From MW101C3 sp943367595 (lineage in GTDB: Bacteria > Cyanobacteriota > Cyanobacteriia > PCC-6307 > Cyanobiaceae), in contig CALRJS020000015.1 of the NCBI GenBank assembly GCA_943367595.1, forward strand, positions 20,509 to 84,508: a stretch of DNA of 64,000 nt. Direction: 5' to 3'. Shown here piece after piece: positions 26,971-35,544 of the stretch. The notes below the pieces were generated by a model. The model was not told the origin of the DNA, searched no databases, and saw only the letters and a list, made by a program, of their open reading frames with translations. Both the position numbers and the translations under genes were made by a program. How positions within the stretch are numbered: position 1 is the first letter of the stretch; every line of letters starts with the position of its first letter.

Positions 26971-27145
26971 GGAGCTTCTGTATAGGCATCATAGCTTAAT
27001 CAATATCTTGTGTCTTTAGTGGATGCTCTCTATCGCTTTCTTCTTGATGATTAAGGGCTTGAATGCTTCAATTCGGAAACTGTTGCACTGAGTAGGTGGA
27101 TTTGCTCGCCTCCCCATTCGACGAGCCGATTACTCAGCTTTCTTC

Positions 27146-27616
27146 CTATCTGTTCAGCAATCTGGAAGGCACGCTGGCATTCGCAGCGGGGAGGCCCGTC
27201 AAGGCGGTGAATCCGGGGGCGTGCACGCTGCCCACCCCCGGATTCCCTCGCTCCTTTGCCGCCCGCACATGCGCCAGTCCGCAGCTTTCGCTGAGCGAGT
27301 GCAGATGCAGCAGATCCGGCTGGAAGTTGTTCAGCAGCTCATGGAAGCCGGGCACAGCCGAAGCCACAGAGGCCACCGACTTCAGCCGGCTTGCGGCGCG
27401 GATTGGGGGGAGCAGGATCTGGCCTGCTTTCAGCTGTGGAGCTGGCTGAGCAGAAGCGAGGTGGGAGTCCGCCGTTGGGCCCGGACGGTGCGCTGCCCAG
27501 CAGACGATGTGGGCAGTGGGGCTCTGGAGCTGTGCCTCAATCAGCTGATCGATGAAGATTTCCGTGCCACCGGTGATCTGGGGATAGAGGTTGTTGGAGA
27601 AGTGAAGAACACGCAT
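27146..27616 (-). pseudogene. Truncated GT4 glycosyltransferase (N-terminal fragment)
   Basis: The 156-codon frame matches only the first third of the GT4 encoded at 24635-25939, in inverted orientation. RVLHFSNNLYPQITGGTE corresponds to RILHLSNDLYPGVTGGTE. WAAHR, LLPPIR, AVPGFHELLNNFQPDLLHLH and SVHAPGF also line up with the paralogue in order. It then ends at a stop with the Cys loop and the whole donor domain missing, so it cannot be a working transferase. Divergence at many residues means this is an old paralogue, not a fresh copy. Its ATG overlaps the stop of the 70-codon frame upstream (TGATG), showing it once sat in an operon. Confidence 0.75.
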
Positions 27617-27828
27617 CAGCGCACAGCCCGACGGGCGGTGTGGGTTACGGCGCTGGTGTTGACGCCAGCCTCCTCTGCGGGCAAGGAAGACATGGCCATC
27701 GGGACGTGAATGGAACAGACATTCTGGTAGCGACTATGCCGCTCATTGACGCTCAGAATGATGTGATCAAGCTGCTCCATCTCTGGGCTTGGAAACCCTG
27801 AAGCACGTTCTGTGCCGATCAAGAACAT
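27616..27828 (-). CDS. Hypothetical small protein or 3' gene remnant
   Basis: A 70-codon frame ending one base into the truncated GT4 start (TGATG). The product (including EMEQLDHIILSVNERHSRY) shows no recognisable motif and no membrane segment. Because it is translationally linked to a pseudogene and begins 36 bases after the DUF5672 gene, it may be the 3' end of a gene whose 5' part has been deleted. It could also be noise. Confidence 0.3.
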   Translation of the reverse strand: MFLIGTERASGFPSPEMEQLDHIILSVNERHSRYQNVCSIHVPMAMSSLPAEEAGVNTSAVTHTARRAVR

Positions 27829-27864
27829 CTTGAAAGCATCCTTTGGGCTGGACCCCCCAAGGCT

Positions 27865-28740
27865 TCAGGGTGACAGCTGAGCCTCCTGAATGTAAGGCAG
27901 CCAGGCTTCACGATTGTCTGAAGATGTGCACCAGGCATGGGTTCCAAACGGGAGCTCACCCCCTCTGGCCTTGAGTTCTGCTGTGACATGGTAATCAATG
28001 CTGAAAGAGGCGGACTCTTGGTAGCCGGCAACCTTGAACCATGGTTGATGCTTGGGGAGGTACAGCCCCAGGACCACGTCTTCATTGATTCCAATCGCGC
28101 GATCAAGCTTGCCTCCATGGCTCTGTATCCTGATCGAACGCCCTTTGGAGCAGATCACAAGCCGACCGAGAAGATTCAACTTTCCTTTGGTATTGAATGG
28201 TTTGCTGATGGCCTGAAAGTCTTGCCGGGTGAAGATCACCGGATTCAGATCCAGTGCCTTGATCAGGCTCGAAACCCTGCGAAGGCTGAAGCCTCCGGCA
28301 CCCGTGCACTGGCAATGCTCTTCGCCGTAGGGAGTGCTTCTTGGGTAATAAATTGGGGCGCCAATGTAATCCCACTCTGTGTCGCACCAATCCAGCAGGC
28401 TGTCCTTGAAGACATAAGCATCAAGCTGGCAGATCAAGATGTGACTATACTGCGATAGACTACTGTAGAATTCTTTTGACAACATGAGCTGATTGTAGGC
28501 GTGAATGCTTGATAAGCAGGCATCTGGAACGCAATGAAGCTGAAGAGCGTGCCCGTCAATGCCGAGCTCTTTGCTCAGTGTTGCTCGAATCGTGCTGCTC
28601 AGTGAAGCCGGAGCCAGCACAACGATGGCATGAGAGCTCAGAACATCAAAGACCCTTCTTACGCCAATCAATTCATCCTGGCTGAAGCTGGCCTTGTGAC
28701 AGGGGATGACCACCACGGGTTTGATTCCAGTCCTGTTCAT
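27865..28740 (-). CDS. DUF5672-family protein (putative glycan-locus transferase)
   Basis: A 291-residue cytosolic protein. VVVIPCHKASFSQDELIGVRR opens like a sugar-transferase Rossmann fold. HILICQLDAYVFKDSLLDW, WDYIGAPIYYP, GAGGFSLRR (~148-156), NEDVVLG and PFGTHAW are the family's conserved blocks as I recall them. The QLD and ED acidic residues could bind a metal-nucleotide complex, so it may be a glycosyltransferase (inference). It overlaps the upstream GT2 gene as ATGA (28740-28737). Composition is moderately AT-rich. Confidence 0.7.
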   Translation of the reverse strand: MNRTGIKPVVVIPCHKASFSQDELIGVRRVFDVLSSHAIVVLAPASLSSTIRATLSKELGIDGHALQLHCVPDACLSSIHAYNQLMLSKEFYSSLSQYSHILICQLDAYVFKDSLLDWCDTEWDYIGAPIYYPRSTPYGEEHCQCTGAGGFSLRRVSSLIKALDLNPVIFTRQDFQAISKPFNTKGKLNLLGRLVICSKGRSIRIQSHGGKLDRAIGINEDVVLGLYLPKHQPWFKVAGYQESASFSIDYHVTAELKARGGELPFGTHAWCTSSDNREAWLPYIQEAQLSP

Positions 28741-29750
28741 CGACTTGGCAGGCAGTCCTTAATCTGTACTGTATCAAAGGTTCTTGTTGATAGGTTGAAC
28801 ACATCAGCTTCCCAGTTCAATCGTGATGGCCATGCTCCCACGCAGGCAAGCCAGAACAGCAGCATGCGCGTGAATGGAGCCAGGCGTGTATTGCAGAGCC
28901 GTCGTGCGATCTTGATGGGGAGGGCGCCGGGAAGTTGATTGAGATGGTGGCGAATGTGATGGGATTCAAGACGGGATTGCTCATGATTGGCGGTTTTCTG
29001 TGAACCATGCCAGCGCATCCCCGAAAACACCGTTGAAACAATCAGTGGGGCTTCGATTCGAAGAAGCTGGAGATAAAGGACTGTGTCGTAGACATTCTTC
29101 AGGTTTTCATCCAGCAGGAGCTGGTTGGAGCGAAGAAAGTCTGTGCGAATGAACGTGGCGTCCTGAGGAAAGAGAGCATCGCCTAGAATGAGAAAATTGA
29201 AATCTTCCCGCCATGGCGCTTGCGAGGACACATAGTTTCCTTGGCTGTCCAGGTTCACTTTGCCGCCGGTGATCCAGTTCTTGTCACTGCGGCGTTGGGC
29301 ATGCATGGCCAGTTGAAACAAGGCTCCTGGCATGAGGACATCATCTGAATTCAGCCAGTTGAACCACTCGCCGTTTGCCATGGCCAACCCCTTGTTGATG
29401 GCATTGGCGGAGCCTGAATCGGGCTCGATCACGATTCGCGTGATCTTGTGTTGATACTTCTTCAGGATCTCAGCTGTGTTGTCTGTGCTGCAGGCATCCA
29501 GAATGATGTATTCAAGATTGGGATAGCCTTGCGAGAGAACGGACTGAATCGTGCTCTCAATGAATTGTCCTTGATTATACGATGGAGTGACAATCGTGAT
29601 CGCTGGTAGCGTGTCTGTATGGTCGTGCTTGCGGCCAGGATTCCGATCAGGGTTGAGATCAGGGTTGTGGCCGGAATTGTGGTCAGGGTTGCCATCAGAG
29701 ACGCGGTCAGAGTCAGAGTTGCAATCCGTGGAGGTAGTATCTGCAGTCAT
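28737..29750 (-). CDS. Family 2 glycosyltransferase with Asp/Asn-Pro repeat leader
   Basis: A 337-residue GT-A enzyme. The catalytic domain begins near residue 50 with ITIVTPSYNQGQFIESTIQS, followed by EYIILDACSTDNT (first acidic strand), EPDSGSANAINKG and WLNSDDVLMPG (~115-125, DxD-like). This matches the GT2 group that uses an SDD motif. In front lies a leader of about 45 residues rich in D, N, P, S and H (GHNPDLNPDRNPGR) encoded by degenerate 10-12-base repeats. The ATG at 29750 was chosen; an open frame extends upstream but runs into the ABC-transporter 3' end. Confidence 0.8.
   Translation of the reverse strand: MTADTTSTDCNSDSDRVSDGNPDHNSGHNPDLNPDRNPGRKHDHTDTLPAITIVTPSYNQGQFIESTIQSVLSQGYPNLEYIILDACSTDNTAEILKKYQHKITRIVIEPDSGSANAINKGLAMANGEWFNWLNSDDVLMPGALFQLAMHAQRRSDKNWITGGKVNLDSQGNYVSSQAPWREDFNFLILGDALFPQDATFIRTDFLRSNQLLLDENLKNVYDTVLYLQLLRIEAPLIVSTVFSGMRWHGSQKTANHEQSRLESHHIRHHLNQLPGALPIKIARRLCNTRLAPFTRMLLFWLACVGAWPSRLNWEADVFNLSTRTFDTVQIKDCLPSR
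29636..29707. repeat. Degenerate tandem repeat encoding the GT2 leader
   Basis: Units resembling gatcagggttg recur about every 12 bases, each giving an N-P-D/N-type phrase on the minus strand. The array lies between the start codon and the catalytic domain of the GT2 gene. Such arrays can change copy number by slippage; units of about 12 bases would keep the frame. Confidence 0.5.
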
Positions 29751-29838
29751 GGGCCGGTTCTTCTGCGCTCGCCTTGGTTTGGCCTCGGTTTCATGAACTT
29801 CATGAGAGTTGACTGGGCACAAGCTCCATGGCCACGGT

Positions 29839-31770
29839 CTACTCTTCCACGGAAAGCAAAGCCTTCTGCTTTTGCAGCGACGGCATTGATTGCTGCTGCC
29901 AAAGCTCCCAGTAGCGCCCCTGCGCTGCCACAAGTTCTTGATGGTGACCCCGCTCCACGACGCGTCCGTCGTGCATCAGCAGGATCTCATCGGCGTTCAC
30001 CACCGTGCTGAGCCGGTGAGCGATCACCAGCACCGTGTGCTGCCGCTCAAAACGCTCGATCGCTTCCTGCACCAGCCGCTCACTCTGGGTGTCGAGTGCG
30101 CTGGTGGCCTCATCGAGAATCAGGAGTTCCGGATCTCTGAGGATGGCCCGAGCCAGGGAAATGCGCTGGCGTTGCCCGCCGCTCAACCGGTACCCTCGCT
30201 CCCCCACCAGCGTGTCGTAGCCGTTCGGCAGGGCCTCAATGAACCCGGCCGCCTGCGCTTTGATGGCGGCCTGCACCACCTGATCCCGGGTCGCTCCCGC
30301 GCTGCCGAAGGCGATGTTGTTCGCCAGGCTGGTATTGAACAGGAAGGTGTCCTGGCTGACCACTCCCAGGCGTTGTTGCCAGCTGGCCAGCTCCATGGCG
30401 CCGAGGTCCACGCCATCAATCAGGATGCGGCCCGCTGTGGGCGCGTACAACCCCACAAGCAGATCGGCAATCGAACTCTTGCCCGCACCACTGGCTCCCA
30501 CCAAGGCCACAGTGTGGCCCCGGGGGATGCATAGATCCACGCCCATCACCGCCGCCGGCAGCTCGGGTTGGTACCGCAGCGTCACAGCCTCCAGCCGGAT
30601 CTCTCGCTTCAGCGCCTGGAAGGGCACGCCACCAAGCCGGCGGAACTGCTTAGCGCCGGCGGAGAGAATCTCGTTGAGCCGTTGATACCGGCCCGCGTTG
30701 TCGGAGAGCTGGTTGAAGTTCTGGGCAATGCCCGCGAAGCGCACATTCAACCGCTGCAACGCCAGCACGAAGGTGACCAGACTCGGCAGGATGCCGGTGC
30801 TGCGGGCACCGAACACCAGCAGCCCCATGCAGGCGATCAGCGCCATGGCCGCAATCGGAAAAAAGCTGGAGAGGGGCCCGATCACGTTGATCAGCCGCTG
30901 CTGCTTGCGCATGCTCTGCTCCAGCGTCCCCATGCGCGCCTGAACCTGCCGGTCGGCCGCCTCCAGCTGCCCGCTGCTGTGCAGGATGCGCAACCCCTGG
31001 ATGTCTTCGGTGACGCGGCTGAACACCTCCACCTGGATCGCGGCCACATCGGCGGATCCCTGGCGGATCCGCGGCAGCAGGCGACGCTGGATGAGTGTGA
31101 GCAGCACGCCGAGCAGCAACGCCACCAGAAGCATCCAGGGGGAGATACCCACCAGCACCGTGAGATACACGGCGATCAACAGCCCTGTGATCAACAGCTG
31201 GCTGGATTGTTCAATCTGAATCTGCACGGCCAGTGGCCCCTGTGCCGCCTGGTCCACCAGATCGCCCACCCGCCACTGGCTGGCGCAGGCGTAACTCATG
31301 CGCAGGATCTGGCTGTGCACCCGCGCTGTGATCAGGGTGCGGCAACGGGCAGCGAAGTACCCCACGCTCACCTGGCTGAGGTACCGGCTCAGGCTCTGGG
31401 TGGCCTGCAGCAGCACCGCCAGCGCCAGCAGAGCGATGAACAGGTTGATCGGATCCACCGTGTTCATCCAGCTCACCACACTGGGGAAACGCCCCACCAG
31501 TGGATTGGTTTGCCAGTCGATACCGGTGCTGTGGCCGGCGGCAGGCGGAGCGGAGAGCATCTGCACCGCCAGGAAGATCACCCCGAAGGTGGCTCCCTCA
31601 CTGAGCGCTTCAAACAGGCTGGTGCCGATGTTGAGGCTGATCAGGCGCCATTGACGGCGGGCGGTGGCGCGAATGATCTGCGCCGCCGGTTCAGGATCGA
31701 TGAAGGGCCCCAACAGCACCCGTTTGATCGAGCGGGCGGTTCGCAGCAAGGGGGCAGGCAGGACGTGCAA
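29839..31770 (-). CDS. MsbA-like ABC exporter (membrane and ATPase domains fused)
   Basis: A 643-residue half-transporter. Six membrane helices lie within residues ~45-330. The ATPase domain has Walker A VGASGAGKSS (~425), Q-loop VVSQDTFLF, signature LSGGQRQRIS (~530), Walker B LLILDEATSALD and the H-loop IAHRLS. It resembles lipid-linked oligosaccharide/lipid A exporters (MsbA/PglK type) and is a good candidate flippase for the polymer units, since no Wzx-like gene was recognised in this window. The start is a TTG at 31770. Its 3' end is 88 bases upstream of the GT2 start. It diverges from the TIGR03790 gene. Confidence 0.87.
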   Translation of the reverse strand: MHVLPAPLLRTARSIKRVLLGPFIDPEPAAQIIRATARRQWRLISLNIGTSLFEALSEGATFGVIFLAVQMLSAPPAAGHSTGIDWQTNPLVGRFPSVVSWMNTVDPINLFIALLALAVLLQATQSLSRYLSQVSVGYFAARCRTLITARVHSQILRMSYACASQWRVGDLVDQAAQGPLAVQIQIEQSSQLLITGLLIAVYLTVLVGISPWMLLVALLLGVLLTLIQRRLLPRIRQGSADVAAIQVEVFSRVTEDIQGLRILHSSGQLEAADRQVQARMGTLEQSMRKQQRLINVIGPLSSFFPIAAMALIACMGLLVFGARSTGILPSLVTFVLALQRLNVRFAGIAQNFNQLSDNAGRYQRLNEILSAGAKQFRRLGGVPFQALKREIRLEAVTLRYQPELPAAVMGVDLCIPRGHTVALVGASGAGKSSIADLLVGLYAPTAGRILIDGVDLGAMELASWQQRLGVVSQDTFLFNTSLANNIAFGSAGATRDQVVQAAIKAQAAGFIEALPNGYDTLVGERGYRLSGGQRQRISLARAILRDPELLILDEATSALDTQSERLVQEAIERFERQHTVLVIAHRLSTVVNADEILLMHDGRVVERGHHQELVAAQGRYWELWQQQSMPSLQKQKALLSVEE

Positions 31771-32001
31771 GAACCGACAGAACCGGAGGGGGAACGGGGT
31801 GGAGCCAGCGGCAACGCAATGGCTGCGGCTTGTGCCTGTAGCGAAGCACCCCTTGGCAACCGCATTCTCACCGATGCCTCAACAATTTCTCCTGTGGGCC
31901 TGGCGACTTCCACCACTGGCCCGCAACACCCCGGCGGCGCCCCAGTGGCCCTACCGATCCCGCACCCACTGGCTGCATGCTGGACAGGTGTGAGGGGGGT
32001 G

Positions 32002-33063
32002 ATGGTGCTTCGGTGGCTCCTGTTGGTGGCGTCCATGGCTGCGGCCCTGCTTGGGCTGGTCAGTGGCGATCGCCGCAGCCTCGAAGTGCGGGTGTCGTCG
32101 CGCGTCAACCCGGGGGCCGGTCCGCTGGACCGCCGCCATCTCGCCCTGATCATCAACGCCGCTGATCCGCTGAGTGAGGCCCTGGGGCGTACCTACCAGG
32201 CTCAGCGCCGCATTCCCGCCGCCCAGGTGATCCGGGTGCGCTTCGCTCCGGGCCGCACCAGCTTGACCCCCCAGGAGTTCAACACCATCAAGGCCGAGGT
32301 GGACCGGCGCACCCCCGCCCATGTGCAGGTGTATGCGCTGGCCTGGGCCGCGCCCTACCGGGTCGACTGCCTTTCGATCACCACGGCCTTCGCCTTCGGC
32401 TTCGACCCCCGCCACTGCGCCCAGGGCTGCCTGGCCACCAGGATGAATCCCTATTTCGCGCGGCCTGAGGTGCGCCGCCCCTGGGAGGAGCTGAAGCTGA
32501 GGCCCACCATGCTGCTGGCGGCCACCAGCACGGCCCAGGGCCAGCGGTTGATCGGTCGCGGTGTGGCGGCCGATGGCACGGCTCCGGCCGGCACCGGCTA
32601 TCTGCTCAGCACCAGCGATGCGGCCCGCAACGTGCGTGCCTCAGGATTCGACCAGGCCCGGCTGGCTCTGGCGCCGGGCTTCAAGGTGGTGGTGCTGCGG
32701 GGCGATGCCCTGCGCAACGCCAACGACGTGATGTTCTATTTCACCGGCGTGGCGGCGGTGGAGGGGTTGGAAACGCTGCGGTTCCGCCCCGGCGCCATCG
32801 CCGATCACCTCACCTCCTTCGGCGGCCAGCTCACCGACAGCAGCCAGATGAGTGCCCTGCGCTGGCTGGAGGCCGGTGCCACCGGCAGCTACGGCACGGT
32901 GGTGGAGCCCTGCAACATTCCCTCCAAGTTTCCTGATCCGGGGCTGGTGATGCTCTTCTACCGGCGCGGTGACACCTTGATCGAGGCCTACTGGCGCAGC
33001 GTGGCCATGCCGGGCCAGGGCGTGTTCATCGGTGAACCGCTGGCTCGCCCCTGGCGCCCCTGA
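32002..33063 (+). CDS. TIGR03790-family protein
   Basis: A 353-residue protein with an N-terminal signal or anchor (VLRWLLLVASMAAALLGLVSG). The conserved body includes HLALIINAADPLSEALG, RTYQAQRRIPAAQVIRV, PHVQVYALAWA-like and AIADHLTSFGG blocks, and it ends near GEPLARPW. This matches the TIGR03790 family as I know it, whose genomic distribution has been reported to follow exosortase/PEP-CTERM systems; molecular function is unknown. A cyanoexosortase lies 26 kb away in the same glycan locus. ATG 32002 precedes the hydrophobic segment; the frame is open further upstream but only antisense to the ABC gene. Confidence 0.78.
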   Translation: MVLRWLLLVASMAAALLGLVSGDRRSLEVRVSSRVNPGAGPLDRRHLALIINAADPLSEALGRTYQAQRRIPAAQVIRVRFAPGRTSLTPQEFNTIKAEVDRRTPAHVQVYALAWAAPYRVDCLSITTAFAFGFDPRHCAQGCLATRMNPYFARPEVRRPWEELKLRPTMLLAATSTAQGQRLIGRGVAADGTAPAGTGYLLSTSDAARNVRASGFDQARLALAPGFKVVVLRGDALRNANDVMFYFTGVAAVEGLETLRFRPGAIADHLTSFGGQLTDSSQMSALRWLEAGATGSYGTVVEPCNIPSKFPDPGLVMLFYRRGDTLIEAYWRSVAMPGQGVFIGEPLARPWRP

Positions 33064-33109
33064 GCTGTTCCTCCCCCTCTTCTGTTCCGCCAGTGACCTG
33101 TTGGTGGCG

Positions 33110-34117
33110 TCAGTGACGCAGCGCCAGACCTTCCTGTGCCGCCTGCACGTAATCGGCCACCGTGCGCTTCAGGCCTGCCTCGAGAGAAATGGAGGCCTGC
33201 CAGCCCAGGGCCTGCAGCCTGCTCACATCCAGCAGCTTGCGCGGTGTGCCGTCCGGCTTGTCCGTGTCCCAGAGAATCTCGCCCTCGAACCCCACGGCCC
33301 CGGCCACCAGCTGCGCCAGCTCCTTGATGCTGATCTCCAGGCCGGTGCCCACGTTCAGATGCTGCAACGCTTCGCTGGCCTCGCCGCTGCCCGTCGTGCT
33401 GCTGCCTGCGCCGGGCTGCCATTGCTCCAGGCAGAACACCACTGCATCAGCGAGATCGTCGACATGCAGGAACTCCCGCAGTGGTGAACCGGTGCCCCAG
33501 CAGGTGACGCTGGCCGCTCCGCTGGTCCGCGCCTCGTGGAAGCGGCGGATCAGCCCTGGCAGCACGTGACTGTTGGTGGGGTGGTAGTTGTCGCCCGGGC
33601 CATAGAGGTTGGTGGGCATCAGGCTGAGAGCATCGAAGCCGTGCTGCTGCCGCAGGGCCCGGCACAGCTCGATGCCGGTGATCTTGGCGATGGCGTACCA
33701 GGAGTTGGTGGGCTCCAGCGGCCCGGTGAGCAGTGACTCCTCCCGGATCGGCTGCGGCGCGAGCTTGGGATAGATGCAGCTGCTGCCGAGGAACAACAGC
33801 CGCCGCGTGCCATGGCGCCAGGCGCTCTCGATCACATGGTTCTGGATCTTGAGGTTCTCCAGCAGGAAATCGGCCGGGTAGGTGCTGTTGGCCAGGATGC
33901 CGCCCACCTTGGCGGCGGCCAGCACCACCACATCGGGGCGCTGGGCGGCGAACCAGCGGCTCACGGCCTGCGGATCCAGCAGATCCAGTTCTGCGCGGCT
34001 GGCGGTGAGCACCTGCTGGTAGCCCCCCGCCTGCAGCCGCCGCACGATGGCACTGCCGGCCATGCCGCGGTGTCCGGCAACGAAAACCCTGTCCGCTGCA
34101 GTGATCAGTGGTGGCAT
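33110..34117 (-). CDS. fcl: GDP-L-fucose synthase
   Basis: A 335-residue SDR enzyme starting RVFVAGHRGMAGSAIVRRL, the GxxGxxG loop of GDP-4-keto-6-deoxymannose epimerase/reductase. KVGGILANSTYPADFLLEN, LGSSCIYPK (catalytic Ser and the conserved Cys) and WYAIAKITG (YxxxK, ~143-147) follow. It converts GDP-4-keto-6-deoxy-D-mannose, the product of GMD, to GDP-L-fucose. The gmd gene at 42258 and the divergent copy at 40063 supply the substrate. ATG 34117 is used; the frame is open upstream but overlaps the neighbouring GT4. A short low-complexity loop (GAGSSTTGSGEAS, ~240-252) is unusual. Confidence 0.92.
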   Translation of the reverse strand: MPPLITAADRVFVAGHRGMAGSAIVRRLQAGGYQQVLTASRAELDLLDPQAVSRWFAAQRPDVVVLAAAKVGGILANSTYPADFLLENLKIQNHVIESAWRHGTRRLLFLGSSCIYPKLAPQPIREESLLTGPLEPTNSWYAIAKITGIELCRALRQQHGFDALSLMPTNLYGPGDNYHPTNSHVLPGLIRRFHEARTSGAASVTCWGTGSPLREFLHVDDLADAVVFCLEQWQPGAGSSTTGSGEASEALQHLNVGTGLEISIKELAQLVAGAVGFEGEILWDTDKPDGTPRKLLDVSRLQALGWQASISLEAGLKRTVADYVQAAQEGLALRH

Positions 34118-34205
34118 CGGCAAGCGCGCTGAAGAGCCGGCGGCTGCGGCCGACGGCGCTGCGAAAGCATATCGGCTCCGGCCATGCGGTTTCCTACCCC
34201 AAGGC

Positions 34206-35544
34206 TCAGCTGCTGCATCGGGCCTCCGCAGCGATCCCAGCCAGCGCCTGCTCATACACCTGGGCATACAGCGCGGCGATGCGCGCGGGATGCCAGTGCT
34301 GTTCAGCCCGTTGCCGGGCCGCGATGCCAAGTTGAACCGCTTGCTGCCGGTCCTCCAGCACCCAGGTGATGGCCGCTGCCAGGGAGGTCGGATCGAAGGG
34401 CTCGGCCAGCGCACCGGTGACGCGGTCCAGCACGATGTCTTCGAGCCCACCGGCGCGGAAGGCCACCACCGGGGTGCCGCAGGCCTGGGCCTCTGTTGCT
34501 GTCTGCCCCAGGGCTTCCTGACGAGAGGGCACCACCATCACATCGGCGGCGGCATACAGCAGCCGCAGGCTGATGTCGTCGTGCAGGTGGCCGCAGTAGC
34601 GCACGGGAAAGCCCAGGTGCGGTGGCTGCAGTGGCCGGCTCTGGCCGAACACCACCAGCTCGAGCGGGGGCCAGCGGGGTTCCGGACGCATCTTCTCTGA
34701 GCGCGCACAGCGCCGTCTGAAGCAGATCGGCGCCCTTGCGTGGATCGGTGGTGCCACCGATCGCCCCGAACAGCACCAGTGGGCAGTCCGGCGGCAGACC
34801 CAGCAGCTGGCGCGCCTGGGCCTGCGGCCAAGGAGCCCAGACCCCGATATCGATCGGATAGGGGATCACCGTGATCGGCCAATGGCGCATCAATGCACTG
34901 CGCCGGGCGCAGTCCGCCAGCCAGGTGCTGGGACACACGATCTGCATCGGTCGCCGCCAGCTGTGGTGCTTCTGCAACCAGCTGCGGCGGTTGAGGTCGG
35001 GGCCGCGTTCCTGCGGCGGGCGGCTGCCTGGGGTGTACCCCAGCTCGAAGCGTCGATCGGAGCTTTCGCGCTCTTCCGCCTCCGGCGGGCTAGTGTAGTG
35101 CTCGGCCCCGCAGAAGGCCCACTGGTCGTGCAGGGTCCACACCAGGGGCTGCGGCAGACGGCCGATCTCCTGCACCGAGAGAGTGGCATCGCCGAGCCAG
35201 TGCAGGTGAAGCAGATCCGCTGTCTGCTGCTTCCGGCGGGCCTGCAGTTCCGCGCCCAACCCGGTGGCGAGCCAGGCATGGGAATGGAGCACCGGGTTGG
35301 CGCTGCCGAAAGCGCGATACGACCAGTGCCTCAGCCGTGGCGCCAGACGTCGCCGCAGCCTGCTGCGTTGCTCAGGGGTCGCGCCGTCGATCACCGAGGG
35401 ATCGCCGCTGAGTTTCTGAAGCACCCGCAACTGCGACTGCACTCCATGGGCCTGGCCGTGATCGACCAGACAGCGATGGATCCTGTAGGCGGCACGGGCG
35501 GCTCCACCGGAGCCGTCGGACGCATTGACGTGGAGAACGTTCAA
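34206..35544 (-). pseudogene. GT4 glycosyltransferase broken by a frameshift
   Basis: The N-terminal half is in one frame (from TTG 35544, LNVLHVNASDGSGGAARAAYR to LVLFGAIGGTTDPRKGADLL). The C-terminal half is in another (LELVVFGQSRP, SLRLLYAAADVMVVPSRQ, EALGQTATEAQACG = EX7E, ending at 34206). The switch is needed near 34660-34720, where both frames remain open and the sequence has G-runs on the plus strand. Joined, they make a normal GT4 of about 445 residues. Either the gene is inactivated, or the assembly has an indel, or a programmed shift occurs (least likely). The TTG start overlaps the upstream methyltransferase stop as TTGA. Confidence 0.8.

Noticed and set aside
30568..32001. Long upstream extension of the TIGR03790 frame on the plus strand
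   Set aside because: It is antisense to the ABC exporter, His/Gln/Arg-rich and unlike any family; the signal peptide begins at 32002.
34206..34757. A separate short GT gene on the minus strand
   Set aside because: It is the C-terminal half of the frameshifted GT4 that begins at 35544, not an independent gene.
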